DNA of 64,000 nucleotides, taken from the NCBI RefSeq assembly GCF_001022965.1, contig NZ_LECZ01000019.1:1-64000 (forward strand). Direction: 5' to 3'. Made by a program: the position numbers and the translations under genes. This DNA comes from Enterobacter genomosp. O (GTDB lineage: Bacteria > Pseudomonadota > Gammaproteobacteria > Enterobacterales > Enterobacteriaceae). This document shows positions 1 to 9,782 of the stretch, piece after piece. Within the stretch, counting starts at the first letter, position 1; every line of letters starts with the position of its first letter. The notes beneath the pieces were generated by a model. That model was not told the DNA's origin and searched no databases. It was given only the letters and a program-made list of their open reading frames with translations.

Positions 1-62
1 TATTGTCCGAAGACATTAAGAATCCATGTCACTTTGAGTGCCCACACAGATTGTCTGATAAA

Positions 63-263
63 TTGTTAAAGAGCAGTTGCAACGCGGCTTTCAGCTCACC
101 GTTGCGAGGTCCCGTATATTACGTTTTCCTCATTCAGAGTCAAGTGATTATTTTCGCTTTTCTCTGTTGGCGTTCATCTCTGAACCCCGCTAACCCGGCG
201 GCCTGTAAGCCGTTGTTCCGTGTCAGTGGAGGCGCATTATAGGGAGTTCTCAGACGTTGACAA
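63..263 (-). promoter_or_regulatory. rRNA operon P1 and P2 promoters with boxA antiterminator
   Basis: Read on the minus strand. P1 has -35 TTGTCA (258-263) and -10 TATAAT (236-241) with 16-bp spacing; an A/T-rich tract at about 264-290 looks like an UP element. P2 has -35 TTGACT (138-143) and -10 TAATAT (116-121), also 16 bp apart. The transcribed leader then carries boxA, TGCTCTTTAACAA (63-75). This is the classical layout of an enterobacterial rrn operon. Its position next to murI matches rrnB of E. coli. The 16S gene itself would begin left of base 1, so no rRNA is inside the window. Confidence 0.93.
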
Positions 264-314
264 CCCCTCTTTTAAAAAAAACGTTCAACCGTCTCTTTTT
301 TGCTCAAAACCGTG

Positions 315-1166
315 CTACAGCGCCAGTTTTTCGAGCGTTTCAAAGCCATAACGGCGTAAAACGGGTAAAAGTTGCTCGGTCTCTTTGGTGATTGCCATAC
401 AAAAAGCGATATTCGCATCGGCAGATTTTGCATCCGGCGCTTCGTGTTCCAGCAGCCAGGCCGTACGACGGGCGATAGCTGCACCAGAATCCACCAGGCG
501 CGTTCCCTCCGGCAGAACCTCTAACAGCTCTTCCTGTAATAGAGGGAAGTGGGTGCAGCCCAGCACAACGGTATCCGGAGGTTCCGGCATCCGCAGCCAT
601 GGACGAAGAATACGACGCAACTCTTCGAGTGATACCGCCTTTCCATGCAGCTTCGCTTCGGCCATCTCCACCAGCTCGGCCGAGCCGAGCATCGCAATCT
701 GGCATTCGTTAGCAAAACGGTCGATCAGCTCGCGGGTATAAGGACGCTTGACCGTACCCCGCGTTGCCAGCAAACCCACAATACCGTTCGCCGTCAGGCG
801 GGCAGCAGGCTTTATTGCCGGAACAACGCCCACAACCGGGAACGGGAATTTTTCACGCAGGGCAGGAAGGGAGACGGTGCTCGCCGTATTACAGGCGATG
901 ACGGCCAGCGCAAGGGGATAGCGCTTTTGTACCGCAGTGACGATTTCAACCACACGCTCAACAATAAAGTCTTCGCTCTTTTCACCATAGGGGAAAGCGA
1001 CGTTATCGAAAGCGTAGATGTAATGGAGATCCGGCAGGAGATGCCGAATCTCATCATAGACCGAAAGCCCACCGACGCCGGAATCAAACACCAGCACGGT
1101 GGGACGCGGATTAGAAGGTGTAGCTGCCAGACAAGGTGTATTCCCGTCCTGCAGTTTGGTAGCCAT
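315..1166 (-). CDS. murI: Glutamate racemase MurI
   Basis: Interconverts L- and D-glutamate to supply D-glutamate for peptidoglycan; cytoplasmic. The 283-residue protein closely follows E. coli MurI (285 aa). Both catalytic cysteines are visible: Cys92 in ACNTAST and Cys204 in GCTHFP, with the substrate motif DSGVGGLS at 28-35. The first 56 nt of the gene overlap the end of btuB on the same strand, an arrangement also known in E. coli. The ATG at 1166 is kept because the N-terminus [11 protein letters not shown] matches the longer enterobacterial form. The rRNA promoter follows directly downstream. Confidence 0.97.
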   Translation of the reverse strand: MATKLQDGNTPCLAATPSNPRPTVLVFDSGVGGLSVYDEIRHLLPDLHYIYAFDNVAFPYGEKSEDFIVERVVEIVTAVQKRYPLALAVIACNTASTVSLPALREKFPFPVVGVVPAIKPAARLTANGIVGLLATRGTVKRPYTRELIDRFANECQIAMLGSAELVEMAEAKLHGKAVSLEELRRILRPWLRMPEPPDTVVLGCTHFPLLQEELLEVLPEGTRLVDSGAAIARRTAWLLEHEAPDAKSADANIAFCMAITKETEQLLPVLRRYGFETLEKLAL

Positions 1167-2964
1167 AAACTGTCTCGTAATCTTTATCGAACAGGTTGGC
1201 TATTTTACCACGAACTGTGAGGTGTGAGGTGACAGGATACGAAACTGCGACATCCCACAGGCTAACGCCGCCCATTTTCACGCGCTCTGACGCATAGGTG
1301 TCTGGATCGATAGCGACATCATAGCGGGTGCCCAGATAACGGTAGGCAAGATTCCAGTCGAGATCCCATACCTGCCAGTCAAGCTGATATTTAACCTGCT
1401 GCTTAGAACGACGAGCCAGCACTTCGTTAGTTTTGGCATTACGCGGGTCGACATAATCATAGGAAATCTGATGCCCAACCGGGCCAGTATCGAATTGTGC
1501 GGTCGCTTCCACCCCTTTAATACGCGCTTCGTCAACGTTGTAGTAACGATACGTATGCGGATCGCTGCTAATCAGATTATCAATGTCATTGCGATAACCC
1601 GTGATACGCCAGTTGACCGGCCCCGTCAGGCCTTCGAAGCCCCCTTCCCACTGCTTGCTCTCTTCTGGTTTAAGGTCCGGATTACCGTAAGAAGCGCTGT
1701 GGATCTGGCTCATCGTCGGTGCTTTAAAAGCGGTACCGTAGGAGGCAATCACGCGATAGCCATCCACAAACTCCCATGCTGCGCTGGTTTGCCACGTGCC
1801 ATGGTTGCCGAAGTTAGAGTTATCGTCATTACGCGCCGCTGCTTCCAGCGTCACGCTGTCGAACTGCTGCATCGCTGAAACGAACACGCCGGTATTACGT
1901 TGCTCGTAACCTTTGTCCAGATAGCCCGTTCCGGCCTGCGTCTTCTGCTTTTGCCAGTCCAGACCTGCGCCGATGTTGCCATGGCCAACTTCTAAGGTGT
2001 TGAGCCATTGAGTGGTGTACTGCTTCACGTCATCCATGGTTGCGGAATCGGCGTAACGCCCTTTCTTCGGATCATAGTTCTGATCTTTACTGCGGCCGTA
2101 ACCTGCCACCAGCTGAGACTGGAAAATCCCCTGGTTGTAACGCAGGCCGGTATCCCAGTTCTGGCTGTAGAGCTGACGGGTATCAGGTCGTCCATCCACC
2201 ATAAAGTTGGCATCGTAGTGATCGTAACCGTCATACGCGGTGCGGTTGTCATAACCAAAGCCACGGAAGAACCCGCTCACGCTGTCGGTAATCTGCTGCT
2301 CCACGGAGCCGTATAGCGATTTACTCATAAAGCCATCGCGGTCAGGCTGGCGCGGCGCATCCTGGGCAGCAATATCAAAGCCACGGGTATAGGTATAGTT
2401 ACCCGCCATGGTGATTTTGGTTTTATCCAGCACCTGCTGGAAAGCACCATCATAGGTCTGATAGCCCTTAGAGCCGACACCCGCTGAGATTTCTGCACCC
2501 GGCTTGTCGCGCCCGGTGATGATGTTAATCACGCCGCCAATCGCATCGGAGCCATACAGTGCCGAACGCGGGCCACGGATGTATTCGATGCGCTGAATCA
2601 GCGAGGTTGGGATTTGGCTCAAATCCGGAACGTTGCTGATCCCGGCACTGTTCAACGGTACACCATCAATCAGGACCAGAACGTGACGGGATTCAGTGCC
2701 GCGAATAAAGGTAGAAGAGGTGGCACCCAGGCCACCGCTTTGCGCGATATCCACGCCCGGCAGACGTGACATGATCTCTACAACGCTCTTTGCCTGCCAG
2801 CGCTCAATATCTTCACGCGTCACCACGGACGTCGGTGCCAGAACAGTTTTTGCCGGTTGTTCAAAACGATTTGCCGTCACCACCAACGAGTCTGCGCTAT
2901 CCTGCGCCCAGCCCGAAAATGCCGTGACGGACAACGCCGTCAACAGCGATACTTTTTTAATCAT
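1111..2964 (-). CDS. btuB: Outer-membrane vitamin B12 receptor BtuB
   Basis: TonB-dependent outer-membrane transporter for cobalamins. The 617-aa precursor starts at the ATG at 2964 ([10 protein letters not shown]); an in-frame codon 15 nt upstream would spoil the signal peptide start. A 20-residue signal peptide ends at GWA. The TonB box DSLVVTA lies at residues 25-31, then a plug domain with [16 protein letters not shown] and a 22-strand barrel ending in the outer-membrane signature ...SGSYTF. Loop regions differ clearly from E. coli, as expected for phage- and colicin-exposed surfaces. Expression is controlled by a cobalamin riboswitch in the leader and possibly by MetJ. The 3' end overlaps murI. 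Confidence 0.96.
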   Translation of the reverse strand: MIKKVSLLTALSVTAFSGWAQDSADSLVVTANRFEQPAKTVLAPTSVVTREDIERWQAKSVVEIMSRLPGVDIAQSGGLGATSSTFIRGTESRHVLVLIDGVPLNSAGISNVPDLSQIPTSLIQRIEYIRGPRSALYGSDAIGGVINIITGRDKPGAEISAGVGSKGYQTYDGAFQQVLDKTKITMAGNYTYTRGFDIAAQDAPRQPDRDGFMSKSLYGSVEQQITDSVSGFFRGFGYDNRTAYDGYDHYDANFMVDGRPDTRQLYSQNWDTGLRYNQGIFQSQLVAGYGRSKDQNYDPKKGRYADSATMDDVKQYTTQWLNTLEVGHGNIGAGLDWQKQKTQAGTGYLDKGYEQRNTGVFVSAMQQFDSVTLEAAARNDDNSNFGNHGTWQTSAAWEFVDGYRVIASYGTAFKAPTMSQIHSASYGNPDLKPEESKQWEGGFEGLTGPVNWRITGYRNDIDNLISSDPHTYRYYNVDEARIKGVEATAQFDTGPVGHQISYDYVDPRNAKTNEVLARRSKQQVKYQLDWQVWDLDWNLAYRYLGTRYDVAIDPDTYASERVKMGGVSLWDVAVSYPVTSHLTVRGKIANLFDKDYETVYGYQTAGREYTLSGSYTF

Positions 2965-2984
2965 TGTTAAAGCATCCACAATAT

Positions 2985-3191
2985 AAGAAGGATGCCGCAG
3001 GCCCCATCGATAGCACGCGATGATGAAACCAAATGCGACGTGATCCCGGCAGGTCTTCGGGCTAGGTGGCTTTATAAGGATGAAGACTTCCCATTTTCAC
3101 AGTGTCTACAACGCTCATCCCGCCAGTCTTTACCGCTGCGCGTCAGCTCCAGATTTACACTGGATTCCCTTTTCACTCTCATGAGACCGGA
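2985..3191 (-). promoter_or_regulatory. Cobalamin (AdoCbl) riboswitch in the btuB leader
   Basis: The minus-strand leader of btuB contains the B12 box AGCCCGAAGACCTGCC (3048-3063) and the upstream aptamer segment GGGAATCCAGTG...CTGGAGCTGACGCGCAGCGG typical of the E. coli btuB riboswitch. With a predicted start near 3191 the leader is about 227 nt, close to the E. coli leader. The 3' part (GCGGCATCC...GGATGC) can form a hairpin just before the start codon, consistent with translational control. Exact aptamer borders are estimated. Confidence 0.93.
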
Positions 3192-3197
3192 AACAGA

Positions 3198-3234
3198 ATG
3201 CTACAATTAGACACGTATAGATGTCCAGACAGCT
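3198..3234 (-). promoter_or_regulatory. Predicted btuB promoter overlapped by MET-box-like repeats
   Basis: On the minus strand a -35 TGGACA (3222-3227) and a -10 TAGCAT (3198-3203) are 18 bp apart and place the start near 3191. Three consecutive 8-mers on the plus strand, ACACGTAT (3211-3218), AGATGTCC (3219-3226) and AGACAGCT (3227-3234), each match the MetJ half-site AGACGTCT in 6 of 8 positions and cover the -35 region. A fourth weaker unit, GGACATCC, is in the same 8-bp phase at 3251-3258. MetJ control is inferred from this pattern only. Confidence 0.55.
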
Positions 3235-3310
3235 ATTAGCCATTAAATCTGGACATCCCCTGAACAATGCCTACAATCCCCGCGTAATTCTTTATCACTC
3301 AGGACGCATC

Positions 3311-4411
3311 ATGACCCCCGAACACCTCCCGACAGAACAGTACGACGCGCAGCTGGCAGAGAAAGTTGTCCGCCTGCAAAGTATGATGACGCCGTTCAAC
3401 GCGCCCGTTCCCGAGGTGTTCCGCTCCCCTGTCAGCCATTACCGTATGCGCGCCGAATTCCGCATCTGGCATGACGGGGATGACCTGTATCACATCATTT
3501 TCGATCAGCAGACGAAATCGCGCATTCGCGTGGACAGCTTCCCGGCAGCAAGTGAATTAATCAACCAGCTCATGACGCTGATGATGGAAGGCGTGCGCAA
3601 TAACCCAGTGCTGCGCCATAAGCTGTTCCAGATTGACTATCTGACCACCCAAAGCAACCAGGCGATTGTCTCCCTGCTATACCACAAAGCGCTGAACGAC
3701 GAGTGGCGCGAGCAGGCGGAAGCGCTGCGCGATGCGCTGCGTGCGCAGAACATCAACGTTCACCTGATCGGCCGCGCAACAAAAACCAAAATCATGCTGG
3801 ATCAGGATTACATCGACGAGCGTTTGCCGGTGGCAGGTAAAGAGATGGTTTATCGCCAGGTGGAGAACAGCTTCACCCAGCCAAACGCCGCGATGAACGT
3901 GCAAATGCTGGAGTGGGCGCTGAAGGCAACGGAAGGGTCAACGGGCGACCTGCTTGAACTCTACTGCGGTAACGGCAACTTCTCGCTGGCGCTGGCGCGT
4001 AACTTCGATCGCGTCCTGGCAACGGAAATCGCCAAGCCGTCGGTGGCCGCCGCGCAGTACAACATTGCCGCCAACCATATCGACAACGTGCAGATCATTC
4101 GTATGGCCGCAGAAGAGTTTACCCAGGCGATGAACGGCGTGCGGGCGTTTAACCGCCTGGAAGGGATTGATTTGAAAAGCTACCAGTGTGAGACGATTTT
4201 TGTCGACCCGCCGCGCAGTGGCCTGGACAGCGAAACCGAGAAGATGGTGCAGGCGTACCCGCGCATTTTGTACATCTCCTGTAACCCGGAGACGCTGTGC
4301 AAGAATCTGGAAACGTTAGGCCAGACGCACAAGGTTGAACGCCTGGCGCTGTTCGATCAGTTCCCGTATACGCACCATATGGAGTGCGGTGTACTACTCA
4401 CGGCAAAATGA
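3311..4411 (+). CDS. trmA: tRNA/tmRNA (uracil-C5)-methyltransferase TrmA
   Basis: Makes 5-methyluridine at position 54 of tRNA using SAM. The 366-aa length equals E. coli TrmA. The SAM-binding loop [10 protein letters not shown] lies at 215-224, the DPPRSG motif at 299-304, the nucleophile Cys324 in ISCNPETL, and the general base Glu358 near the C-terminus. The start at 3311 ([10 protein letters not shown]) is chosen because the open frame upstream crosses the btuB/trmA control region and has no family similarity. It is transcribed divergently from btuB and followed by a REP pair. Confidence 0.97.
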   Translation: MTPEHLPTEQYDAQLAEKVVRLQSMMTPFNAPVPEVFRSPVSHYRMRAEFRIWHDGDDLYHIIFDQQTKSRIRVDSFPAASELINQLMTLMMEGVRNNPVLRHKLFQIDYLTTQSNQAIVSLLYHKALNDEWREQAEALRDALRAQNINVHLIGRATKTKIMLDQDYIDERLPVAGKEMVYRQVENSFTQPNAAMNVQMLEWALKATEGSTGDLLELYCGNGNFSLALARNFDRVLATEIAKPSVAAAQYNIAANHIDNVQIIRMAAEEFTQAMNGVRAFNRLEGIDLKSYQCETIFVDPPRSGLDSETEKMVQAYPRILYISCNPETLCKNLETLGQTHKVERLALFDQFPYTHHMECGVLLTAK

Positions 4412-4420
4412 TCCAGGCCC

Positions 4421-4486
4421 TGTAGGGCAGGTAAGCGAAGCGCCACCTGCCAAAAAGCCGGATGGCGCTTCGCTTATCCGGCCTAC
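4421..4486. repeat. REP/BIME pair
   Basis: Two palindromic units of the REP family in inverted orientation, 4421-4450 and 4457-4486, each with the core GGCGCTTCGCTTA or its complement. They lie between the convergent ends of trmA and yijD. Confidence 0.9.
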
Positions 4487-4500
4487 AATGACAAAACCCT

Positions 4501-4860
4501 CTACTCTGATAACTGGCTCTTGCGGTTACGCATGCGCGAGCCAATCCAGAACACCAGCGCCACAGACAGTACCGCAGGCAGGAAGTTAGAGCCGATATCC
4601 GGATACTCCGCGCGCACCACCGTGCTATACAGCAATACACCCAGAATAAAGCAGGCTGCGGCCAGTCCCGGTAACCCGACCGGCATCGTGCGGTTCAGGT
4701 AACGTTGATGCAGGCAGTAAACCGTCAGCACCAGCGCAATAAGCGGGAAAATCGAAAACGGAACGATTGAGCTAAAAATAGCGGCAAACGTACCGTTAAT
4801 GGATAAGCCAGCGATCAATGCCAGCAACAGCGTCCCTTTATCCTGACCTGACTGTTTCAT
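4501..4860 (-). CDS. yijD: Inner-membrane protein YijD (DUF1422)
   Basis: Small membrane protein of unknown function. The 119-residue sequence matches E. coli YijD in length and nearly throughout, including [13 protein letters not shown] and [15 protein letters not shown]. Hydrophobic segments lie at about 10-30, 33-48, 63-80 and 92-107, suggesting four membrane spans. The gene starts 9 nt after the fabR stop on the same strand and is probably cotranscribed with it. The link to fatty-acid control is by position only. Confidence 0.93.
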   Translation of the reverse strand: MKQSGQDKGTLLLALIAGLSINGTFAAIFSSIVPFSIFPLIALVLTVYCLHQRYLNRTMPVGLPGLAAACFILGVLLYSTVVRAEYPDIGSNFLPAVLSVALVFWIGSRMRNRKSQLSE

Positions 4861-4869
4861 TACTCACCT

Positions 4870-5505
4870 TCACTCTTCGGTTTGATGTGCCAGTTTCTCT
4901 TGTTCACGGCGATACCAGTAGTACGCGCCTTTGGAGATCATCCTGAGCTGCAATACCAGTCGCTCTTCGAGCTGCTTGCGTTGTTCAATGCTGACATCCA
5001 GCGCTTCGGCACCCGCGCTGAAAACAATCGTCACCATCGCCTCCGCCTGTGCTTCAGTGAACGCACGCGGCATATGGTTTTCGAGTTCAAGATAGTCGGC
5101 AAGTTCCGCGATGAAGTGCTGAATTTCACGCGCGACGGCGGCACGAAACGCCGCCGATGTGCCCGAACGTTCGCGCAGAAGCAGACGAAATGCGTTGGGG
5201 TTATTGCCGATAAATTCCATAAAGGTCGAGACGGAGGTGCGGATCACGCTCCCCCCTTTTGCAATTCGCTGACGCGCCTGGCGCATCAGCTGGCGCAGCA
5301 TCAGGCCGCTCTCGTCGACCATGGTCAGGCCCAATTCATCCACATCACGGAAATGACGATAGAAAGACGTTGGCGCAATCCCGGCCTCGCGTGCGACTTC
5401 GCGCAGGCTCAAACTGGCAAAACTCCGCTCAGCACTCAGTTGACTGAATGCGGCTTCCACCAGCGAACGCCGGGTTTTCTCTTTTTGTTGTGCTCTAACG
5501 CCCAT
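4870..5505 (-). CDS. fabR: Unsaturated fatty acid synthesis repressor FabR (TetR family)
   Basis: TetR-type repressor that limits fabA and fabB in response to membrane unsaturation. The N-terminal helix-turn-helix spans about residues 10-55 ([20 protein letters not shown]) and the rest is the ligand domain. The start at 5505 ([13 protein letters not shown], 211 aa) is preferred over a codon 36 nt upstream because that extension is not conserved; a GGAAGGA lies 13 nt upstream, somewhat distant, so the start is not certain. Divergent from sthA and followed by yijD. Confidence 0.95.
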   Translation of the reverse strand: MGVRAQQKEKTRRSLVEAAFSQLSAERSFASLSLREVAREAGIAPTSFYRHFRDVDELGLTMVDESGLMLRQLMRQARQRIAKGGSVIRTSVSTFMEFIGNNPNAFRLLLRERSGTSAAFRAAVAREIQHFIAELADYLELENHMPRAFTEAQAEAMVTIVFSAGAEALDVSIEQRKQLEERLVLQLRMISKGAYYWYRREQEKLAHQTEE

Positions 5506-5704
5506 CACAATAATTGAATCCTTCCAAAGGCCTGATGGCACTATACCAGAGAATAAAATTAATCTGTTTGTTCAGCTTTGTGAATGATTGTTTACGTACG
5601 GTTTGTGCTCCACTGCCGGAAAAAAGCACAACGATAATTGGGTTACTCCGGCAATGATGTTATGATTCTGTTGCTTTTATGTATAAGAACAGGTAAGCCT
5701 TGCC

Positions 5705-7105
5705 ATGCCATATTCCTACGATTACGACGCAATAGTTATTGGTTCCGGCCCCGGCGGCGAAGGTGCTGCTATGGGTCTGGTGAAACAGGGAGCCAGAGTA
5801 GCGGTCATTGAGCGCTACCATAATGTCGGCGGCGGTTGCACCCACTGGGGCACCATCCCTTCCAAAGCCCTCCGCCACGCCGTTAGCCGCATTATCGAAT
5901 TTAACCAGAACCCTCTTTACAGCGACCACTCCCGACTTCTTCGTTCATCCTTTGCTGACATCCTGAATCACGCGGATACCGTCATTAACCAGCAGACACG
6001 TATGCGTCAGGGGTTTTATGAGCGTAACCACTGTGAAATTTTGCAGGGCAACGCGCATTTTGTGGATGAACACACGCTGGCGCTCGAATGCCACGACGGT
6101 TCGGTTGAAACCCTCACCGCTGAAAAATTTGTGATTGCCTGCGGTTCGCGCCCGTACCATCCGGCCGACGTGGACTTCTCGCACCCGCGCGTCTACGACA
6201 GCGACTCCATCCTCAGCCTGCACCATGAGCCACGCCATGTGATCATCTATGGCGCGGGGGTTATTGGCTGTGAATATGCGTCGATCTTCCGCGGAATGGA
6301 GGTCAAAGTTGACCTGATTAACACCCGCGACCGCCTGCTGGCATTCCTCGATCAGGAGATGTCAGACTCCCTCTCCTACCACTTCTGGAACAGCGGCGTG
6401 GTGATTCGCCACAACGAAGAGTACGAGAAGATTGAAGGCTGCGACGACGGTGTAATCATGCACCTGAAGTCCGGTAAAAAGCTGAAAGCCGACTGCCTGC
6501 TGTATGCCAATGGCCGCACCGGTAACACCGATTCGCTGCAGCTGGAGAATATCGGGCTTGAGACCGACAGCCGCGGTCAGCTGAAGGTCAACAGCATGTA
6601 CCAGACCGCGCTGCCGCACGTTTACGCGGTCGGCGACGTGATTGGCTACCCGAGCCTGGCCTCTGCCGCTTACGATCAGGGCCGTATTGCCGCTCAGGCG
6701 CTGGTGAAAGGTGAAGCAACGGCGCATCTGATTGAAGATATCCCGACGGGCATTTATACCATTCCGGAAATCAGTTCTGTCGGAAAAACCGAGCAGCAGC
6801 TGACGGCCATGAAGGTACCTTACGAGGTGGGACGTGCGCAGTTCAAACATCTGGCGCGGGCGCAAATCGTGGGGATGAGCGTGGGTACGCTGAAGATCCT
6901 GTTCCATCGCGAGACGAAAGAGATCCTCGGGATTCACTGCTTTGGTGAACGCGCCGCGGAAATCATTCATATCGGGCAGGCAATCATGGAGCAGAAAGGT
7001 GGTGGTAACACCATTGAGTACTTCGTTAACACCACCTTTAACTACCCGACCATGGCGGAAGCCTATCGGGTTGCGGCACTAAACGGTCTGAACCGCCTGT
7101 TTTAA
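5705..7105 (+). CDS. sthA: Soluble pyridine nucleotide transhydrogenase SthA
   Basis: FAD enzyme that transfers hydride between NADPH and NAD+ in the cytoplasm, draining excess NADPH. It has 466 residues, the same as E. coli SthA (UdhA). The FAD-binding GSGPGGEG motif lies at 13-20 and a second Rossmann motif [11 protein letters not shown] at about 183-193. At 42-50 GGGCTHWGT keeps only one of the two redox cysteines of related disulfide reductases, which is diagnostic of this transhydrogenase. The last 27 nt overlap the end of oxyR on the opposite strand. Confidence 0.97.
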   Translation: MPYSYDYDAIVIGSGPGGEGAAMGLVKQGARVAVIERYHNVGGGCTHWGTIPSKALRHAVSRIIEFNQNPLYSDHSRLLRSSFADILNHADTVINQQTRMRQGFYERNHCEILQGNAHFVDEHTLALECHDGSVETLTAEKFVIACGSRPYHPADVDFSHPRVYDSDSILSLHHEPRHVIIYGAGVIGCEYASIFRGMEVKVDLINTRDRLLAFLDQEMSDSLSYHFWNSGVVIRHNEEYEKIEGCDDGVIMHLKSGKKLKADCLLYANGRTGNTDSLQLENIGLETDSRGQLKVNSMYQTALPHVYAVGDVIGYPSLASAAYDQGRIAAQALVKGEATAHLIEDIPTGIYTIPEISSVGKTEQQLTAMKVPYEVGRAQFKHLARAQIVGMSVGTLKILFHRETKEILGIHCFGERAAEIIHIGQAIMEQKGGGNTIEYFVNTTFNYPTMAEAYRVAALNGLNRLF

Positions 7106-8005
7106 CGCGCTGTCAAAATGGCCATCCATGGAACTACGGATGGCCTCTGCCAGCTGCTCATAGCGGCTGCGCAGCGGTGAACCCGGGCGATACACCAGGC
7201 CAATCGTACGACGCGGTTCCGGCTTAATGCACGGCAGATAGACCACTCCATCACGTTTACGCTCGCGCGGTACCGCCAGCGCAGGCAGCAGCGTGATTCC
7301 GCTTCCCGCCGCGACCATATTGCGCAGCGTTTCCAGGCTGGTCGCGCGGAAATGCGTATCCTCATCGGCACCCGCTTCGAAGCAGAAGCCCATCGCCTGA
7401 TCGCGCAGGCAGTGGCCGTCTTCCAGCATCAGCAGCTTTTCACCGGCCAGATCGGCCATCGGCACGCGATCGCGGTTCGCCCACGGGTGATCTTCATAGA
7501 TCGCCAGCATCATCGGCTCATCGAACAGCGGCACTTCTATAAAGGCTTCACTCTCTTTTACCAGCGCCAGAATGGCGCAGTCGAGCTTGCCGCTGTCCAG
7601 CTGTGCCAGCAGCTGATGGGTTTGCGCTTCATGCAGGTACATTTCGAGTTTCGGGAACGTCTGGTGCAGCATCGGAATGATGTGCGGCAACAGGTACGGG
7701 CCAACGGTTGGGATCAGGCCAATATGCAGCGGGCCTGACATCGCCTCCCCCTGCTGGCTTGCCATTTCCTTGAGCACTTTGACCTCGCGCAGCACGGTGC
7801 GCGCCTGATCCACCAGCAGAAGACCTGCCTGGGTGAACAGAACCTTACGACTGGTGCGCTCCAGCAGCATCACGCCCAGTTCGTCTTCCAGCTTGCGGAT
7901 CTGACCGCTCAGCGTGGGCTGGCTGACGTGGCAGGAATCTGCCGCGCGGCGAAAGTGACGATGCTCGGCTAACGCTACCAGGTATTCAAGATCACGAATA
8001 TTCAT
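7079..8005 (-). CDS. oxyR: Hydrogen peroxide sensor and regulator OxyR
   Basis: LysR-family activator of the peroxide regulon (katG, oxyS and others). The helix-turn-helix is in residues 1-60 ([19 protein letters not shown]). The redox pair is intact: Cys199 in EDGHCLRD and Cys208 in MGFCFEAG. The protein has 308 residues against 305 in E. coli; the C-terminal extension QTV makes it overlap the tail of sthA by 27 nt. It is transcribed divergently from oxyS across a shared control region, consistent with autorepression. Confidence 0.97.
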   Translation of the reverse strand: MNIRDLEYLVALAEHRHFRRAADSCHVSQPTLSGQIRKLEDELGVMLLERTSRKVLFTQAGLLLVDQARTVLREVKVLKEMASQQGEAMSGPLHIGLIPTVGPYLLPHIIPMLHQTFPKLEMYLHEAQTHQLLAQLDSGKLDCAILALVKESEAFIEVPLFDEPMMLAIYEDHPWANRDRVPMADLAGEKLLMLEDGHCLRDQAMGFCFEAGADEDTHFRATSLETLRNMVAAGSGITLLPALAVPRERKRDGVVYLPCIKPEPRRTIGLVYRPGSPLRSRYEQLAEAIRSSMDGHFDSALKQAVQTV

Positions 8006-8102
8006 TATTCATCCTCCGTCGCCACGATAGTTCATGGCGATAGATAGCATAGCAACGAACGATTATCCCTATCAAGCATTCTGTTGAATAATACGCCACA
8101 TA
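8006..8102. promoter_or_regulatory. oxyR/oxyS divergent control region with OxyR site
   Basis: The 97 bp between oxyR and oxyS hold the stretch ATAGCAACGAACGATTATCC (8050-8069) followed by CTATC, practically the E. coli oxyRS operator. ATAG/CTAT quartets occur at 8041-8047, 8050-8052 and 8069-8073, as in the four-block OxyR motif. GAATAAT at about 8086-8092 is a suitable oxyS -10. Confidence 0.85.
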
Positions 8103-8211
8103 GACGAGGCGGCACGTGTTTGACCCTTGACGTCCCCGCACCGTCAGCGAGTTTCTCTCAAAACTCGAACAACTAAAGCCAACGTGAACTTTTGCGGACC
8201 CCGTGGTCCGC
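8103..8211 (+). ncRNA. oxyS: OxyS small regulatory RNA
   Basis: Hfq-binding sRNA induced by peroxide. The 3' half is almost identical to E. coli OxyS, including CGAACAACTAAAGCCAACGT and GAACTTTTGCGGA; the 5' part keeps GCGGCAC and ACCCTTGA. The length from 8103 to the terminator base is 109 nt, as in E. coli, although the exact 5' end is estimated. The terminator is GCGGACC-CCGT-GGTCCGC (8194-8211) plus a T run to 8222. The terminator loop reads CCGT where E. coli has, from memory, TCCAG. The gene diverges from oxyR. Confidence 0.95.
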
Positions 8212-8249
8212 TTTTTTTTTTTGCGTAAAAAAGCCCGGGGATAAAAGCA

Positions 8250-8273
8250 AAATGGCAACCGAAGTTGCCATTT
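8250..8273. terminator. Hairpin terminator downstream of argH
   Basis: Perfect 10-bp stem AAATGGCAAC-CGAA-GTTGCCATTT, flanked by T-rich sequence on both strands. It lies 60 bp past the argH stop and can terminate argCBH transcription. Confidence 0.75.
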
Positions 8274-8285
8274 TTAGTGTTTGCT

Positions 8286-8319
8286 CCCTCTCCCCGTGGG
8301 AGAGGGCCGGGGTGAGGGC
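8286..8319. repeat. CCCTCTCCC/GGGAGAGGG palindromic repeat, copy 1
   Basis: The arm CCCTCTCCCC, a short loop and GGGAGAGGG are followed by GGGGTGAGGG. The same pattern recurs at 12827, 21983, 38261, 45624 and 58232 in this window, always between genes. Confidence 0.85.
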
Positions 8320-8334
8320 ACCAGCCCGCACGGT

Positions 8335-9708
8335 TCAAACCAACCGGTTTTTCGCATCCGCAATCGCCTGCGCTACCTGCTTAGGCGACACGCCGCCTTT
8401 CGCCGCACGCTTGTCCAGGCACGACTGCAGCGCCAGAATCGGATACACATCATCCCCGATAACCGCGCTGAATTTCTGCAGGTCGGCAAGCGCCAGATCC
8501 TCCAGCGGTTTACCCTGACGAATGGCTTCAACCACCGCTTCACCTACAATATGGTGCGCTTCACGGAACGGTACGCCTTTCGCTACCAGATAATCCGCCA
8601 GTTCGGTAGAGTTCGCATAGCCCTGCTGCGCCGCTTCCTGGCAGCGCGGACGTTTCACCTGAATGCCGTCCAGCACCAGCGCGCCCATATGCAGACAGTC
8701 CAGCCAGGTGTCGAGCGCGTCGAACAACCCTTCTTTGTCTTCCTGCATGTCTTTGTTGTACGCCAGCGGCAGCCCTTTCAGGGTCATCATCATGCCGGTC
8801 AGCGCGCCCTGCACGCGACCACACTTCCCGCGGATCAGCTCCAGCGCATCCGGGTTTTTCTTCTGCGGCATCAGGGATGAGCCGGAGGTCACGCGGTCGG
8901 ACAGCTCAACGAAACCGGCTTCGCCAGAGTTAAAGAAGATCAGGTCTTCAGCAAAGCGCGACAGGTGCACCATGCCAATAGACGCGTTTGAGAGCAGCTC
9001 CAGCACGTGGTCGCGGTCAGAGACGCTGTCCAGGCTGTTACGGGTGGCGGAGGCAAAGCCCAGCCAGCCTGCCAGCTGTTCACGGTCAATTTCATACGCC
9101 GTACCGGCCAGCGCACCGCTACCCAGCGGGCTGACGTCCAGACGCTTCAGGGTATCCTGCAGGCGACTTTCGTCACGCGCCAGCATCTCAACGTAGGCCA
9201 GACACCAGTGCGCAAAGGTCACCGGCTGCGCGCGCTGCAGATGGGTATAACCCGGCATCACCGCGTCCTGGTTGTTCTGTGCGGTCTCCACCAGCGCGCT
9301 CTGCAATTGACGATTGGCCGTCAGCAGTTCGCCAACGGTATCTTTACACCACAGCTTCAGGTCGGTGGCGACCTGGTCGTTACGGCTACGGCCGGTGTGC
9401 AGCTTTTTACCCAGCTGGCCGACTTTGTCGATCAGTTTGCCTTCCACCCAGCTGTGAATATCTTCAGCATCGCTTTCGAGGATCTGCTGCGGGTTAAGAC
9501 GCACCTCTTCCAGCAGATTGTTCAGCGCTTCTTCCAGCTGCAACTGTTCCTCTGCGGTCAGCACGCCCACCGTCACCAGCGCTTTGGACCAGGCCACAGA
9601 GCCGACGATATCCTGTTCGGCCAGGCGGTAGTCGAAGCGCAAAGAGTCATTGAACTGTTTGAACCGCTGATCCGCTGCCTGTGTAAAACGCCCACCCCAA
9701 AGTGCCAT
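8335..9708 (-). CDS. argH: Argininosuccinate lyase ArgH
   Basis: Last step of arginine synthesis: cleaves argininosuccinate to arginine and fumarate. The 457 residues match E. coli ArgH in length. The fumarase-superfamily signature [11 protein letters not shown] is at 276-286, TGRSRNDQ at 105-112 and the catalytic-helix region [11 protein letters not shown] at 152-162. It is the distal gene of argCBH, 74 bp after argB with a REP unit in the gap, and so is expected to be under ArgR control from the argC promoter. Confidence 0.97.
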   Translation of the reverse strand: MALWGGRFTQAADQRFKQFNDSLRFDYRLAEQDIVGSVAWSKALVTVGVLTAEEQLQLEEALNNLLEEVRLNPQQILESDAEDIHSWVEGKLIDKVGQLGKKLHTGRSRNDQVATDLKLWCKDTVGELLTANRQLQSALVETAQNNQDAVMPGYTHLQRAQPVTFAHWCLAYVEMLARDESRLQDTLKRLDVSPLGSGALAGTAYEIDREQLAGWLGFASATRNSLDSVSDRDHVLELLSNASIGMVHLSRFAEDLIFFNSGEAGFVELSDRVTSGSSLMPQKKNPDALELIRGKCGRVQGALTGMMMTLKGLPLAYNKDMQEDKEGLFDALDTWLDCLHMGALVLDGIQVKRPRCQEAAQQGYANSTELADYLVAKGVPFREAHHIVGEAVVEAIRQGKPLEDLALADLQKFSAVIGDDVYPILALQSCLDKRAAKGGVSPKQVAQAIADAKNRLV

Positions 9709-9735
9709 AACATGCTTCCTTTATTCGTTAGTTCC

Positions 9736-9765
9736 GCCGGGTGGCGCTACGCTTACCCGGCCTAC
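9736..9765. repeat. REP unit between argB and argH
   Basis: A single REP palindrome with arms GCCGGGT and ACCCGGC around GGCGCTACGCTT, inside the argCBH transcription unit. It could stabilise the upstream mRNA, as described for intra-operon REPs. Confidence 0.88.
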
Positions 9766-9782
9766 GGTCATTCAATAAAAAC

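Noticed and set aside
1..242. 79-codon open frame at the left edge
   Set aside because: It lies wholly in the rRNA promoter and leader read on the other strand.
3221..3310. Longer TrmA starting at 3221
   Set aside because: The extension crosses the MET-box-like promoter region and is not part of the TrmA family N-terminus.
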